Position numbers and translations under genes: made by a program
Part shown: positions 41,456-50,840 of the stretch, piece after piece
How positions within the stretch are numbered: the first letter of the stretch is position 1
How the letters are laid out: each line of letters begins with the position of its first letter
The notes under the pieces: model-generated
The model's database searches: none
The model's input: the letters and a program-made list of their open reading frames with translations, nothing else
Told to the model about the DNA's origin: nothing
Source: Gammaproteobacteria bacterium
Lineage (GTDB): Bacteria; Pseudomonadota; Gammaproteobacteria; Steroidobacterales; Foliamicaceae
Assembly (NCBI GenBank): GCA_011523505.1
Contig: WTGP01000012.1
Span: 1 to 64,000, forward strand
Reading direction: 5' to 3'
DNA length: 64,000 nt

Positions 41456-42097
41456 ATGAAAAAGACCACTATTACCTTGTTTGCCTGCGCTGCCCTTATG
41501 GCGTCGTCGCTGGCGGTGGCCGAACCCAGCGGCGACAAGCAATTTCAGGGCGCCAGCAGCGGGCTGGAAGGCCGTGAGCACGAACTTGGGATGGCGATCA
41601 GCGTGGTGCTGAAGACCATGCACGAAGACGAGTCGTACGTGCACGAGTTGAACGACGCGCTGGTCAAGGCGCTGCTGTCGCAGATGCAGTTCGCCAAGGA
41701 CCGCGGCATGATCGACGACCTGATCGCGCACGAGGTCGAGACGCTGCAGCCGCTGTTGAAGCGCATCCGCTCGCACTACGAGCGCACCGGCGACCTCGAG
41801 ATGGTGATGGTGGGAATGATCGACCGCACCTCCTGCCATTACCAGTTGATCTTCGAGACCGAGAGCAAGCCCGGTTATCGCGCCTGGCAGTCGCCCTGGT
41901 CGCGCGTGCTGACGCAGACCCGGCGGCTTGGCCAGCACGACATGACCGAGGCGGAAGTCCACGACATCTGGGTTCGGCAGCGCCTGCAGGCCTATGCCAA
42001 CGTGATCGGAGTGGGCCTGGAAGTCTCCGAGCTGGGCGACGATGGCCGCGTCTGGGTGCGCGCCGTCGAACGCGACGCGGGCACCGCCGGCCAGTAA
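41456..42097 (+). CDS. Exported helical protein of unknown function
   Basis: 213-residue protein with a signal peptide (KKTTITLFACAALMASSLAVA). The mature part is mostly helical and charged, with a long amphipathic stretch around residues 45-110 (LVKALLSQMQFAKDRGMIDDL) and a single Cys in DRTSCHYQLIFE. I recognise no family. TAGGAGAG gives a good ribosome site for ATG 41456. It follows the exported SDR by 10 bases, so the two are probably co-expressed in the envelope. It ends 3 bases before the convergent protease gene. Confidence 0.75.
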   Translation: MKKTTITLFACAALMASSLAVAEPSGDKQFQGASSGLEGREHELGMAISVVLKTMHEDESYVHELNDALVKALLSQMQFAKDRGMIDDLIAHEVETLQPLLKRIRSHYERTGDLEMVMVGMIDRTSCHYQLIFETESKPGYRAWQSPWSRVLTQTRRLGQHDMTEAEVHDIWVRQRLQAYANVIGVGLEVSELGDDGRVWVRAVERDAGTAGQ

Positions 42098-42100
42098 TCC

Positions 42101-44470
42101 CTAGTTGCCGCGAAAGCCGCGGGAGACCGCCAGGTAGAGCGCGTTCTCGGGCCGCGCCCCGGCGCGATGCCCGGGCCTGAACGAACGCCAGGCTTCAATC
42201 CGGACCCGCCAGTGCGTTCCGCCGGCGACGTTCGGGGGCAGTGCGGTTTCGTAGCCCAGCGTCAGGTCGATTTGCCGGCCGCTCGGTTCCGCGCCGATCC
42301 AGGCCGTTTCCCGCAGCACGCCTCCCGCCCGCGTCCTGCCGGTCGGATAATCCATGTAAAGACCGCCGGACTCGTTCCTGAGCGGTTGTGACGCCATGAG
42401 CCAGGCCCGCTCGCGTTTCCCGTCCCCCGTACCGCCCCACTGGAGTCCCGTGCTGAACGCGCTGCTCAGCACGCCCCGTGTTTCCCGGAACAGGCCCCGG
42501 CCGGCCTCGCCCGAGGTATAGCCCGCCTGCGCCACGGCCATCAGCGTCAGTCCCCCTGCGAACTCCCGCTCCGCCACGAAGCGCGAGAACCAGGTACGTC
42601 CCGCGAACCGCCCGTAGGCGCCTTCCGCGCCCGCCCCCAGAAGCCGCTCCGACTCGCTGAGAAGGCCGATTTCCGCCAACAATCGCTGGGCGCCGCCACC
42701 GAGGTCCAGGCTCAGGAAGGCGCCCTGCGCCCGTCCGTCCGCTGCCAGCCGCTCGCCGCGCGCAATCCCCGGGTTCTGAAGGAAGAAACCGCTGCGAAGC
42801 GTTGCCCGATCGCCCAGTCTGAGCAGATTGCGCGCCACGCCGACCCCCGGAGTTCCCAGCGCCACCCAGGCGTTCTGCAATTGCGCCGGCGGATCCCAGG
42901 CCTGCTCCGTGTTTTCCCGGTCGAAGAGCGCGCGGGCGAGACCCCGTGCCGACGAAACCGTCCAATCGCCCGCCGGCGCGGCCGTCGCCGGGCCGGTTTC
43001 CGAGGCCCGCACTACGAATCGGGCGAACTGCCGATCGGCCCTGTAGGCGTCATCCAGCGGCCAATGCGCGTTGAAGCTATCCATCGGGATGAAGAACGGC
43101 GCATTCATGCTGTCGAAAGCCGCCAGTTCCCGCCCGGCGAAGGCGTTTCGCAGCGCGTCGCCCCAGGCCGGCCCTGCCGCCACGGCGCTGCGGCCCAGTG
43201 GCACGGAAGGACCGCTGAGGGTACGGGACAGGGAAGCGCTCATGGCGCCGATCGGCCGGGTGGCCTTCTCGACGTCCAGCAGTCCTTGCCCGTAGGTATT
43301 GCGGTCTGCGTAGATGCCTTCCTTGTCGGCCGCGGCGAACAGTCGCGTGACCATCTCGGTGGACCCCAGTTGGCCGCGAAACGCTTCCTCCATCAGCGCC
43401 AGGGCGCCCGCGACATGCGGAGCGGCCGCGGAAGTGCCGCCAATCCGGCCATAACCATTAACGGTCCCGACAAATGGCGCGAGAACGCCGTGCCCGGGCG
43501 CCGCCATGCAGTAGTCCGCCGCAACGCCGCAGCGATTGGAATACGAAGCAATCGTGCCGTCGGACTGCGTAGCCACGACCGCTATGAAATGTCCTCGCAG
43601 AGCAGGGAACAGATAAGGTGTGCCGGCGGTAATGTTGGGAGAGGACGCATCGGCGAGATTGCCCTGCGCGTCGAACTTTCCGAAGGAATTGCCGGCGGCC
43701 CACACCAGGATCATCTTTTCCGAGTCCGCCGTTCCTGCCTGAAGCAAGGCGTCGATCGTGCGCCCGAAGGCGCCCCGGTATTCACTCGCGGTGTAGTCCG
43801 TTACAACGCCTTCGTAGCCGAAACTGTGATTGATGATTCGCGTGGCCCCGCTGATGCGGCGGTAGATGCCCTGGCCCTGCTCGTCGAGCTGGCGGAACGA
43901 CGCGCCGTTGCTCAGGTCCACGGGCCGATAGACGGGCGATCCGCTGCCGAGCTGGATTCCGATCGCCAGCAGTTGCGAGTCGTAGGCGACTCCGTGCATC
44001 CGGTTGCCCAGCTTGGCCGCCGCTATCAGTCCACCCACGGCGGTTCCGTGCGAGCCCGTATCCCGAATGGCGCTGAACGAGCACGTTCCGCCGGGGCAGG
44101 AGTTGGAGGCTATTGCGGATCGGGAGTGGAGCTTTCCTTCCAAGGCGTCGTGTCCGCCGTCCATCCCGGTATCGATAATCCCCACGGTCACGCCGGCTCC
44201 GGTATAGCCGCGGGCGTACGCGTAGTCGGCGCCGATTTCCGAAAGGCTCCATTGGCCGGTGAACTCCGGCGAGCCGGAGATCGTCATGCGCTCCGTTTCC
44301 TGCGCCGGGGTCAGCCCCGGGTCGTCCGGGAAGCTGGTCGGATCCGGACGGTCGGGCTGCGCGGGCGTGACCGGAGGAGGCGGGGGAGTCTGGTTTCCGC
44401 CGCTGCTTCCGCAGGCGGAAATCAAGAGCGTGGACAGTACGAGGAGGGCGACTCTTTTCGTTTTTGTCAT
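42101..44470 (-). CDS. S8 subtilisin-like serine protease, lipoprotein with C-terminal barrel-like region
   Basis: 789-residue secreted protease. The signal ends in a lipobox (LLISAC20), followed by a Pro-rich linker (residues 26-50). The S8 catalytic domain has D100 (VGIIDTGMDG), H141 (TGSHGTAVGG) and S347 (GGTSAAAPHVAG), with the oxyanion Asn in VWAAGNSFG. The C-terminal 350 residues lack catalytic motifs and show alternating amphipathic strands (ALYLAVSRGFRGN at the end), as in autotransporter serine proteases. An acylated N-terminus plus a barrel-like end suggests cell-surface anchoring. It is divergent from an exported hydrolase (120-base gap). Its targets are unknown. Confidence 0.88.
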   Translation of the reverse strand: MTKTKRVALLVLSTLLISACGSSGGNQTPPPPPVTPAQPDRPDPTSFPDDPGLTPAQETERMTISGSPEFTGQWSLSEIGADYAYARGYTGAGVTVGIIDTGMDGGHDALEGKLHSRSAIASNSCPGGTCSFSAIRDTGSHGTAVGGLIAAAKLGNRMHGVAYDSQLLAIGIQLGSGSPVYRPVDLSNGASFRQLDEQGQGIYRRISGATRIINHSFGYEGVVTDYTASEYRGAFGRTIDALLQAGTADSEKMILVWAAGNSFGKFDAQGNLADASSPNITAGTPYLFPALRGHFIAVVATQSDGTIASYSNRCGVAADYCMAAPGHGVLAPFVGTVNGYGRIGGTSAAAPHVAGALALMEEAFRGQLGSTEMVTRLFAAADKEGIYADRNTYGQGLLDVEKATRPIGAMSASLSRTLSGPSVPLGRSAVAAGPAWGDALRNAFAGRELAAFDSMNAPFFIPMDSFNAHWPLDDAYRADRQFARFVVRASETGPATAAPAGDWTVSSARGLARALFDRENTEQAWDPPAQLQNAWVALGTPGVGVARNLLRLGDRATLRSGFFLQNPGIARGERLAADGRAQGAFLSLDLGGGAQRLLAEIGLLSESERLLGAGAEGAYGRFAGRTWFSRFVAEREFAGGLTLMAVAQAGYTSGEAGRGLFRETRGVLSSAFSTGLQWGGTGDGKRERAWLMASQPLRNESGGLYMDYPTGRTRAGGVLRETAWIGAEPSGRQIDLTLGYETALPPNVAGGTHWRVRIEAWRSFRPGHRAGARPENALYLAVSRGFRGN

Positions 44471-44590
44471 ATTTCTACATCCGTTGAACCACCCCACATA
44501 CCCCGGCTTATCATTCCGTTCCCAGTATAGCAATCGGACCATTGCTGCCGGCCATCGACTGCGCGGCAGGAAAAAGGAGAAGTCTCTGTC

Positions 44591-45595
44591 ATGCAAGTAA
44601 TCCCCGCGAACCGCCTGGCGCCGACCCTGGTTCTGATCTGTCTGTCCGTCGCGGCAATGGGCGAAGAGGCGCCTGCCGCCTACAAGACCGCGTGGGGGCC
44701 GCACGGCGTTCACGTGATCGAGAACCATGTGCTGCCGGCCGAGCCCGGACAGCGCAGCCTGCGCGCGAGGATCGCATATCCCGACGCCGCGGGCCCGTTT
44801 CCGCTGGTGGTGTATTCGCACGGTTTCGGCTGCTATCGCGAGAGCTATGCGGGGCTGACCGATCACTGGGCCTCGCACGGCTACGCGGTGGTGTTGCCGG
44901 AGCATCCCGACTGCCCGACCTCGGAAGGCAAGCTGAGCCCCGAAGATGCCCGCAATCTTCTCTATATCCGTATTTCCGACGTGGGGCGCGTATTGGATGC
45001 GCTTTTTGCGCCCGGCCAGGACGTTCCCGGGCTGACGGGCCGGATCGACTACGGCCGCAAGGCGATTGCCGGACACTCTTTCGGCGGAATGATCGCCCAG
45101 GTCGTATGGGGTCAACCGCTCAAGGACCTGCACAGTACGGAGAAGGTCAGTTACGCCCTCGGTTTCGATGCCGCCATAGTCATGAGCGGCGTGGGCGAGA
45201 TGCCGCAGATGGCCGACGGCTCCTTTGACCGGGTGCCGGGACCGGTGCTCGTGACCGGCGGCACGCTGGATACGGGCAACATTGGCGGACCGACGGTGTA
45301 TCCGTGGGAATGGCGGATGTCGGCTTTCGACCTGACTCCGCCCGGCGACAAGTATTCCGTGGTGCTGGAGGAGGGCGATCACTACCTCGGAGGCTTGATC
45401 TGCCGGGACGACCGCGGCGGGCCGGACAACAGCGGCGGCGCCCACGACACCGAAGGCCTCGAAATTCTGGCCGGCGTCACCACGGCGTTCCTGGACGCTT
45501 GGCTGAACAACGAACCAGACGCGAAGCGGTTCTTCGAGGAATTCGAGTCCAACGCCGGCATCACCGCCGGCCGCGCCCGCTTCGCCCGGAAATAG
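44591..45595 (+). CDS. Exported alpha/beta hydrolase, PAF-acetylhydrolase-like
   Basis: 334-residue serine hydrolase with a signal peptide (about 1-24). The oxyanion region is PLVVYSHGFGCYRESY, the nucleophile elbow AGHSFGG, and the acid and His are probably in LVTGGTLDTGN and EEGDHYLGG. The layout resembles platelet-activating-factor acetylhydrolase II and chlorophyllase-type enzymes, which cleave ester bonds of lipids. AAAAGGAG lies 10 bases ahead of ATG 44591. It is divergent from the S8 protease and converges on an FAD monooxygenase gene. Confidence 0.85.
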   Translation: MQVIPANRLAPTLVLICLSVAAMGEEAPAAYKTAWGPHGVHVIENHVLPAEPGQRSLRARIAYPDAAGPFPLVVYSHGFGCYRESYAGLTDHWASHGYAVVLPEHPDCPTSEGKLSPEDARNLLYIRISDVGRVLDALFAPGQDVPGLTGRIDYGRKAIAGHSFGGMIAQVVWGQPLKDLHSTEKVSYALGFDAAIVMSGVGEMPQMADGSFDRVPGPVLVTGGTLDTGNIGGPTVYPWEWRMSAFDLTPPGDKYSVVLEEGDHYLGGLICRDDRGGPDNSGGAHDTEGLEILAGVTTAFLDAWLNNEPDAKRFFEEFESNAGITAGRARFARK

Positions 45596-45622
45596 CAGGC
45601 GAATAGCGCTGGTTTTCGCGGG

Positions 45623-46831
45623 TCAGGACTGACCGAGGGCGACGCTGTCGCGCCAGGCCTCGATCATGCTGGTGCGAAGCAGGAAGGCGCGGGCCTTTTC
45701 GGGATCGGCGGCTACGCGCATGAACTCCGCCTGGCGCTTGCGCTGCGCGTCCGGGTCCAGGGACTCCATGCGCTTCTTGTTTTCTATCGTCTGCTTCTGA
45801 ACGAACTCGCTAGCGATGGTCCGGCGCTGGTGGTCGTAGACGTCCAGAAGGTCTTCGCTTGCGCCTTCGCGCAGGATCGCGACCAGTTTTTCCGCGAGCA
45901 CGATCGAGTCGTGGATGCCGCCGTTCATTCCCATGCCGCCCAGGGGGTTGTTGATGTGGGCGGCGTCGCCCGCGATCAGCAGGTTGCCCTGCCGGTACGT
46001 CTCGGCAACGCGCTGGTGCACCCAGTACAGCGTGCGGTGCACCACTTCGTAAGGCTCGTCACGGGGGACAATGGCGTTCAGGCGGTCTTCCGCATAATCC
46101 GGCGCCAGGAACTTGTCGTCGGGCTCGCCGGGAACGGTGGGCAGAAGCACCCGCCACAGGTCCACGGTGCGCAGCAGCACGCACCACTCGTCGGGGTCGG
46201 CCACGTAGTTCACGTTGCTCAACTGGTCCATGTGCGCGGCGAAGTCGAACGGTGTGCTCAGGACCAGAAATTTCTCCGGGTAGGTGAATCCTTCGTAGCG
46301 CACCGTCATGCTCTTGCGCACGCAACTGTTGGCGCCATCCGCCCCGATCAGGTAGCGCCCCGTATACAGCTCTTCCTGTTCGCCGGTGAAGCACAGCATC
46401 CGGACGCCGTCGCCGTCCTGCCTCGCGCCGATCACTTCCCGCCCGAACAGGACCCGGGCGTTGGGATAGGCCTTGAGCATTTCGCAAACGACCTGCGTGA
46501 GCTTGTATTGCTCGCACTGAAGGCGGTAGGGATGCCCGGTGTCGCCGGACAGTAGACCCAGGTCGAATATCGCCGCCTCGCCCGTCGTCCGGTCGCGGTA
46601 CTGGTAGTCGCGCGTGACCAGCCCCAGGGGGATCAGCCGATGGGTGAGGTCCAGGTCCTCCAGCAGGTCCAGCGTGGGCGGGTGGAAGGTCGAAGCCCGC
46701 AGTTCCAGCGGCAGCGTGTCGCAGCCCTCGACCATGATGACGGAGACTCCGGCTCGCGCCAGCGCCAGGGCCGCCGTGCAGCCCACCGGGCCGGCGCCGG
46801 CAATCAGTACTTCGGCGTGTCGCTCGGGCAT
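45623..46831 (-). CDS. FAD-dependent monooxygenase, MhpA/PheA-like
   Basis: 402-residue class A flavin monooxygenase. The FAD fold is VLIAGAGPVGCTAALALARAG, with VEGCDTLPLELRASTFHPPTLDLLEDL after it; the DG motif is GADGANSCVRKSM and the second FAD motif GDAAHINNPLGGMGMNGGIHD. It resembles enzymes that hydroxylate phenols or 3-(3-hydroxyphenyl)propionate. The C-terminal thioredoxin-like domain of larger family members is absent. It is divergent from an MFS transporter leading a four-gene unit, so it probably acts in the same catabolic route. Confidence 0.87.
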   Translation of the reverse strand: MPERHAEVLIAGAGPVGCTAALALARAGVSVIMVEGCDTLPLELRASTFHPPTLDLLEDLDLTHRLIPLGLVTRDYQYRDRTTGEAAIFDLGLLSGDTGHPYRLQCEQYKLTQVVCEMLKAYPNARVLFGREVIGARQDGDGVRMLCFTGEQEELYTGRYLIGADGANSCVRKSMTVRYEGFTYPEKFLVLSTPFDFAAHMDQLSNVNYVADPDEWCVLLRTVDLWRVLLPTVPGEPDDKFLAPDYAEDRLNAIVPRDEPYEVVHRTLYWVHQRVAETYRQGNLLIAGDAAHINNPLGGMGMNGGIHDSIVLAEKLVAILREGASEDLLDVYDHQRRTIASEFVQKQTIENKKRMESLDPDAQRKRQAEFMRVAADPEKARAFLLRTSMIEAWRDSVALGQS

Positions 46832-46883
46832 GGCGCGGGTATCTTACCCGCTTATGTTTCCGGCGTTGCGGGCATAATGCCGG

Positions 46884-48155
46884 GTGTTTTTCGCCGGGTC
46901 CCGGTTTATGTTCATTATTTTTGCACTTGTGCTGCTGGGCGCGATGGGCTTCAGCATCGTGCTGCCGTCCATCATGTTCGTGGCCGAGGACTTCGGCGGC
47001 GGCGAGGCCATGGCCGGCTGGATTGTCGCAAGCTACGCGATCGGCCAGCTCATAGCGACTCCGATCTGGGGGCGACTGAGCGACCGCTACGGCCGCAAGC
47101 TGGTGCTGGCGCTGTGCGCGGCCAGCACCATGATTGCCTTCCTCGGCCTGGCGTTCGCCTACGACGCCTTGACGCTGTTCGTATCGCGCCTCGTCGGCGG
47201 TCTTGCCGGCGGATTGTTTTCCGTCAGCCAGGCGTGGGTGGCCGACACGACCACGCCCAAGAACCGGGCCAAGGGAATGGGAATCATGGGGGCCGGAATC
47301 AGCCTGGGATTCATCCTCGGGCCGTTCGTCGGCGGAATCCTGGGAGGAGAGACGGCGGACACCGCCACCCTGCTGCAACCCGGTCTCCTGGGCGCGGCGC
47401 TGGCGGGGCTGCTGCTGGTGGTCATCCTCCTGTTCATGCGCGAAAGCCTGCCGCCCGAGAAGCGCGTGGCTTCCCAGCCCCTGGGCGCCGAGTTGCGGCA
47501 GTGGGGCGAGGTCGGCGCGCGCCCCGCGGTCAAGCGGCTGCTGGTTCTCGGGCTTCTCTGGATGACGGCGGCCGGCATGTTCGAAGTCATGATGCCGCTG
47601 TGGGTCGGGGACACCCTGGGCTGGGGGCCGCGCCACGTGGGCGTCCAGTTTCTCTTCCTCGGGCTCTGGGTCGCCGTGGTCCAGGGCCTGATCGCAGGCA
47701 GGCTGTCGATCCGCTTCGGCGAGGTGCCGGTCATCGCCGCGGGCATCGTGCTGTATGCAGTGGGAATGTTGCTGCTCGCCTGGTTCGGCGCCGTGGCGGG
47801 CCCGCAGTGGATGCGGATCGGCACCGGCGTGCTGGCGGACTTTACCGGCCAACCCTGGCTGGTGCTCGGCCTGGGCCTGCTGGCGAGCGGCAGCGCCCTG
47901 CTGGTGCCCAACATCTCCAGCCTGGTTTCCAAATACGCTTCGGTGACCGAACGGGGCACCGTGCTGGGCCTGTTCCAGTCTTCCAACTGGCTGGGCAGGA
48001 CCATTTCGCCTCCGATCGGAGGCATGCTGTTCCAGTCCGAGGGCGCCAACGCGCCGCTGTTCGGTTCGGTTGTAATACTGGTTCCCTGTCTGGCGGGACT
48101 GCTTGTATGGTTTGGCGGCTCGCGGGCGCAGCCGCATAAGGAGGTCGAAGAATGA
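46884..48155 (+). CDS. MFS transporter (DHA1/Tet-like)
   Basis: 423-residue transporter with 12 membrane segments. Signature A is WGRLSDRYGRKLVLALCAAS between TM2 and TM3; TM5 has the drug-proton antiporter-like motif GIMGAGISLGFILGPFVGGILGG. The start may be GTG 46884 or ATG 46908; the latter removes eight residues and gives a hydrophobic start (MFIIFALVLLGAMGF). Its stop overlaps the next start by 4 bases, coupling it to a tandem alpha/beta-hydrolase protein. Efflux or uptake of the same unknown compound is likely. Confidence 0.89.
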   Translation: MFFAGSRFMFIIFALVLLGAMGFSIVLPSIMFVAEDFGGGEAMAGWIVASYAIGQLIATPIWGRLSDRYGRKLVLALCAASTMIAFLGLAFAYDALTLFVSRLVGGLAGGLFSVSQAWVADTTTPKNRAKGMGIMGAGISLGFILGPFVGGILGGETADTATLLQPGLLGAALAGLLLVVILLFMRESLPPEKRVASQPLGAELRQWGEVGARPAVKRLLVLGLLWMTAAGMFEVMMPLWVGDTLGWGPRHVGVQFLFLGLWVAVVQGLIAGRLSIRFGEVPVIAAGIVLYAVGMLLLAWFGAVAGPQWMRIGTGVLADFTGQPWLVLGLGLLASGSALLVPNISSLVSKYASVTERGTVLGLFQSSNWLGRTISPPIGGMLFQSEGANAPLFGSVVILVPCLAGLLVWFGGSRAQPHKEVEE

Positions 48156-49861
48156 GTGATGGCAACGTAACGGTTACGCGGCATTTTGTCAGCATCCGCG
48201 GCAGGTACGGCGAGCGCCAGGTGCATTACCGGCGCGCGGGCGACGGACCGTCGCTGGTGCTGCTGCACCAGTCGCCGCAGTCGTCGCTGGAATACGTGCC
48301 GCTGATGAAGGAGTGGGGCCGGCATTTCACCGTGATCGCGCCGGACACGCCCGGCTATGGCGCGTCGGACCCGCCGGAGGGAGAAGACCTGACCATGGCC
48401 GACTTCGCCGACTGCGTGGCGGAGTTCATCCGTGCTCTCGGCATCAGCAAGACCGGCCTGTACGGCTTCCACACCGGCGCCGCGATGTCCGTCGAGACGG
48501 CGGCCAGGCATCCGGACCTCGTGACCGCGGTGGCGGTCAACGGCTACGGCGCCTTCAACGACGAGGAACAGGCGGAACTGCTGGCCAACTACCTGCCGGC
48601 CTTCGTTCCCGCCTGGGACGGTTCCCATCTCACCTGGCTCTGGAGCCGCCTGCGCCAGCAACTGATGTTCTTCCCCTGGTACGACCTGCGCGCCGTTTCC
48701 CGGATGTCGTACGACCTCCCGTCGGCCGACCACCTGCAGAACGAGGTGCTTGAATTCCTGCGCGCCGGCGACAACTACCGCAAGGCCTACGGTTGCGCGT
48801 TCTCGCACGACGGCGCGGAAGCCGTGGTGGAACTCAAGGTGCCGGGCCTGGTTACTTGCTGGGTGGGCGACGTCCTGGCGTCCCAGCTCGAACGCATACC
48901 GCCGCCGCCCGACGGGGTCGAGGTGTATTCCAGCCCGACTCCTCAAGCGGCGCGGGACAATTGCTTCGAGCTGCTGGCCGCCCATCCCGCTCCGGTCCCG
49001 CCGGCCTCGCCGCCGGCGCAGGCGCTTCAAGGACGCCTGTGGAGCGAGATGGTCTCGATTCCCGGCGGCCAGGTCCGCGTTTTTCGCAACACCGACGCCG
49101 ACGGCACGACGGTGGTCGTGCAGCATGACGCGGCCGGTTCCGGTCGCACGGTGCAGGGACTGGCCGAGTCCCTGATCGGGTCGCACCCGGTGCTGGCTGT
49201 GGAGCTGCCCGGGCACGCCGATTCGGACAATACCATCGGCGAGGGCGACGTGAGCGTCGCCGATTACCGTGAGGCGCTGGCGCAGGTTCTGGACGCGCTG
49301 GGCCTGGAGCAAGTGAACGGTTACGGCGTCTGGGGCGGGGGGTCCGTGCTCCTCGACATGGCCATCGAAAATCCCGGCCGGGTAGGGCGGCTGGTCATCA
49401 CCGGACTGATCGACCACACGCCGGAGGAGCAGGCCGATCTGCTGGCGAACTACACGCCGGAGATCGTGCCCCAGTGGCATGGCGGACACCTGCTGGAAGC
49501 CTGGCACATGATGCGCGACCAGGGCATCTACTTCCCCTGGTACGCGCGCACGGCGGAGTCGATGCTGCAAGGCGAGCCGTACCTGGATCCGGACATGGTG
49601 CACCGCCGCGTGGTCGAGGTGCTGCGTGCGCCGGTCATGTGGCGCAAGGCGTACCACGCGCACTTCAGGTATCGCGCCGGGCAGCGCCTGGCGGACGCGG
49701 AGATCCCGGTATTGCTGGCCACGGCGGAATGGGACGTGGCGCGGAACCTGAGCGAGCGCCTGGCGGGCGAATACGCGCACTGCGACTCGCTGCTGCTGCC
49801 CGACAACCCGGCGCAATGGGGCGAGGCGGTCACGCCATTCCTGAAAGGAGCCGCAACATGA
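48152..49861 (+). CDS. Tandem alpha/beta-hydrolase-fold protein lacking Ser nucleophiles
   Basis: 569-residue protein made of two homologous alpha/beta-hydrolase units (about 1-285 and 295-569). The duplication is obvious in EEQAELLANYLPAFVPAW and EEQADLLANYTPEIVPQW, each followed by an FFPWY or YFPWY motif. The nucleophile elbow is YGFHTGA in unit 1 (H107) and YGVWGGG in unit 2 (W394), so neither has the usual Ser, Cys or Asp. LLHQSPQSS and DTPGYGASD in unit 1 are typical of a family with His at this position. Unit 2 looks catalytically dead and may be structural. It is coupled to an MFS gene upstream and a beta-propeller gene downstream. Confidence 0.8.
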   Translation: MSDGNVTVTRHFVSIRGRYGERQVHYRRAGDGPSLVLLHQSPQSSLEYVPLMKEWGRHFTVIAPDTPGYGASDPPEGEDLTMADFADCVAEFIRALGISKTGLYGFHTGAAMSVETAARHPDLVTAVAVNGYGAFNDEEQAELLANYLPAFVPAWDGSHLTWLWSRLRQQLMFFPWYDLRAVSRMSYDLPSADHLQNEVLEFLRAGDNYRKAYGCAFSHDGAEAVVELKVPGLVTCWVGDVLASQLERIPPPPDGVEVYSSPTPQAARDNCFELLAAHPAPVPPASPPAQALQGRLWSEMVSIPGGQVRVFRNTDADGTTVVVQHDAAGSGRTVQGLAESLIGSHPVLAVELPGHADSDNTIGEGDVSVADYREALAQVLDALGLEQVNGYGVWGGGSVLLDMAIENPGRVGRLVITGLIDHTPEEQADLLANYTPEIVPQWHGGHLLEAWHMMRDQGIYFPWYARTAESMLQGEPYLDPDMVHRRVVEVLRAPVMWRKAYHAHFRYRAGQRLADAEIPVLLATAEWDVARNLSERLAGEYAHCDSLLLPDNPAQWGEAVTPFLKGAAT

Positions 49862-50787
49862 GCAGAGAATCGACGATTCAGCCCTTCAGTCCGGGCGACG
49901 TGTTCGTGGGCGCGACGCTTCTCAACGATCCGGAGGACGATCACGCCGGACCGGGACGCATCATCCAGTACGACGCCGGCCTGAACGAAAAGGGCGTGCT
50001 CTGGATCGACGACAGCACCCACCTGGTGGGCGGACTCAAATTCGATCCGGACGGGGTCCTCTGGGCCTTTGACAGCAACGCCCACCTGGTGATCCGGGTG
50101 GGCCCCGACGGGCAGCGGCTGCCGCACGTGGAATTCGCCAGGCGCTCGTTCTCGAACGTGAACTTCGGCCCGGAGGGGCAGATTTACCTGGCCGAACACA
50201 TGGTCGGTAAGGAGATCCGCTATCCGCTCAAGACCGTTCTCACGCGGATGCCCGGGACCGACAGCCTGGGCGACGGCCACGTGTTCGAATACGCGGCCGA
50301 CGGCCGGCTGGTCGCGGAACACGCCACCGAAACGACCGGCGGCATGGGCGGGTTCCTCGGCGTCACGCATTCCACGCTGGCGCCGGACGGCAGGACGCTC
50401 GTTTACGTGTCGGAGACCGGCAAGCGGATCATGCGCTTCGATCTCGAGGCTTCCCGGCAGCTGTCCGACGTAATGAATCTCCCCGAGGAAGACCGCGCCG
50501 CCATGTGTTTCGCGGTGGGATACGCGCATGACGGCGCGCTGCTTCACATGCGCGGAAACGCGGTGGAGGTCTTGAGCGAACAGGGCGATCGGCTGCGGGA
50601 GTTGCCTCTGCCCGGATTCGGCTGGGCGACGATGTGCGTGTCGGCGGACGGCGAGCATGTGCTCGGCGGCAATTTCTTTACCGGCGAATGCGTGCGGATG
50701 AGCCTGGAATCGGGCGAGATCACGGCCACCGCAAACGTGGGCGAAGAGCGCTCGCTGGCCGGAATCGCCGAGTTCGCCGGCGCCTGA
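49858..50787 (+). CDS. SMP-30/gluconolactonase-like beta-propeller protein
   Basis: 309-residue soluble beta-propeller. Repeated blades are visible: GLKFDPDGVLWAFDSN, NVNFGPEGQIYLAEHM, GVTHSTLAPDGRTLVYVSE and TMCVSADGEHVLGGNF. This pattern is that of SMP-30/gluconolactonase/strictosidine-synthase-like proteins, many of which are metal-dependent lactonases. No signal peptide. ATG 49858 overlaps the stop of the tandem hydrolase gene. With the neighbours it suggests opening of a lactone within a degradation route. Confidence 0.78.
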   Translation: MSRESTIQPFSPGDVFVGATLLNDPEDDHAGPGRIIQYDAGLNEKGVLWIDDSTHLVGGLKFDPDGVLWAFDSNAHLVIRVGPDGQRLPHVEFARRSFSNVNFGPEGQIYLAEHMVGKEIRYPLKTVLTRMPGTDSLGDGHVFEYAADGRLVAEHATETTGGMGGFLGVTHSTLAPDGRTLVYVSETGKRIMRFDLEASRQLSDVMNLPEEDRAAMCFAVGYAHDGALLHMRGNAVEVLSEQGDRLRELPLPGFGWATMCVSADGEHVLGGNFFTGECVRMSLESGEITATANVGEERSLAGIAEFAGA

Positions 50788-50840
50788 CCAACGTCGAAAA
50801 GGCGGCAGGGCCCTCGCGGGAGGCGGTGTAGGAGCAGGTC

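Noticed and set aside
44471-45445. Upstream extension of the S8 protease frame
   Set aside because: It lies opposite the exported alpha/beta hydrolase, and the lipoprotein signal at 44470 is the obvious start.
47159-49816. 885-codon minus-strand open frame opposite the MFS and tandem-hydrolase genes
   Set aside because: It spans two convincing plus-strand genes, has no ribosome site or motif and shows the typical antisense composition.
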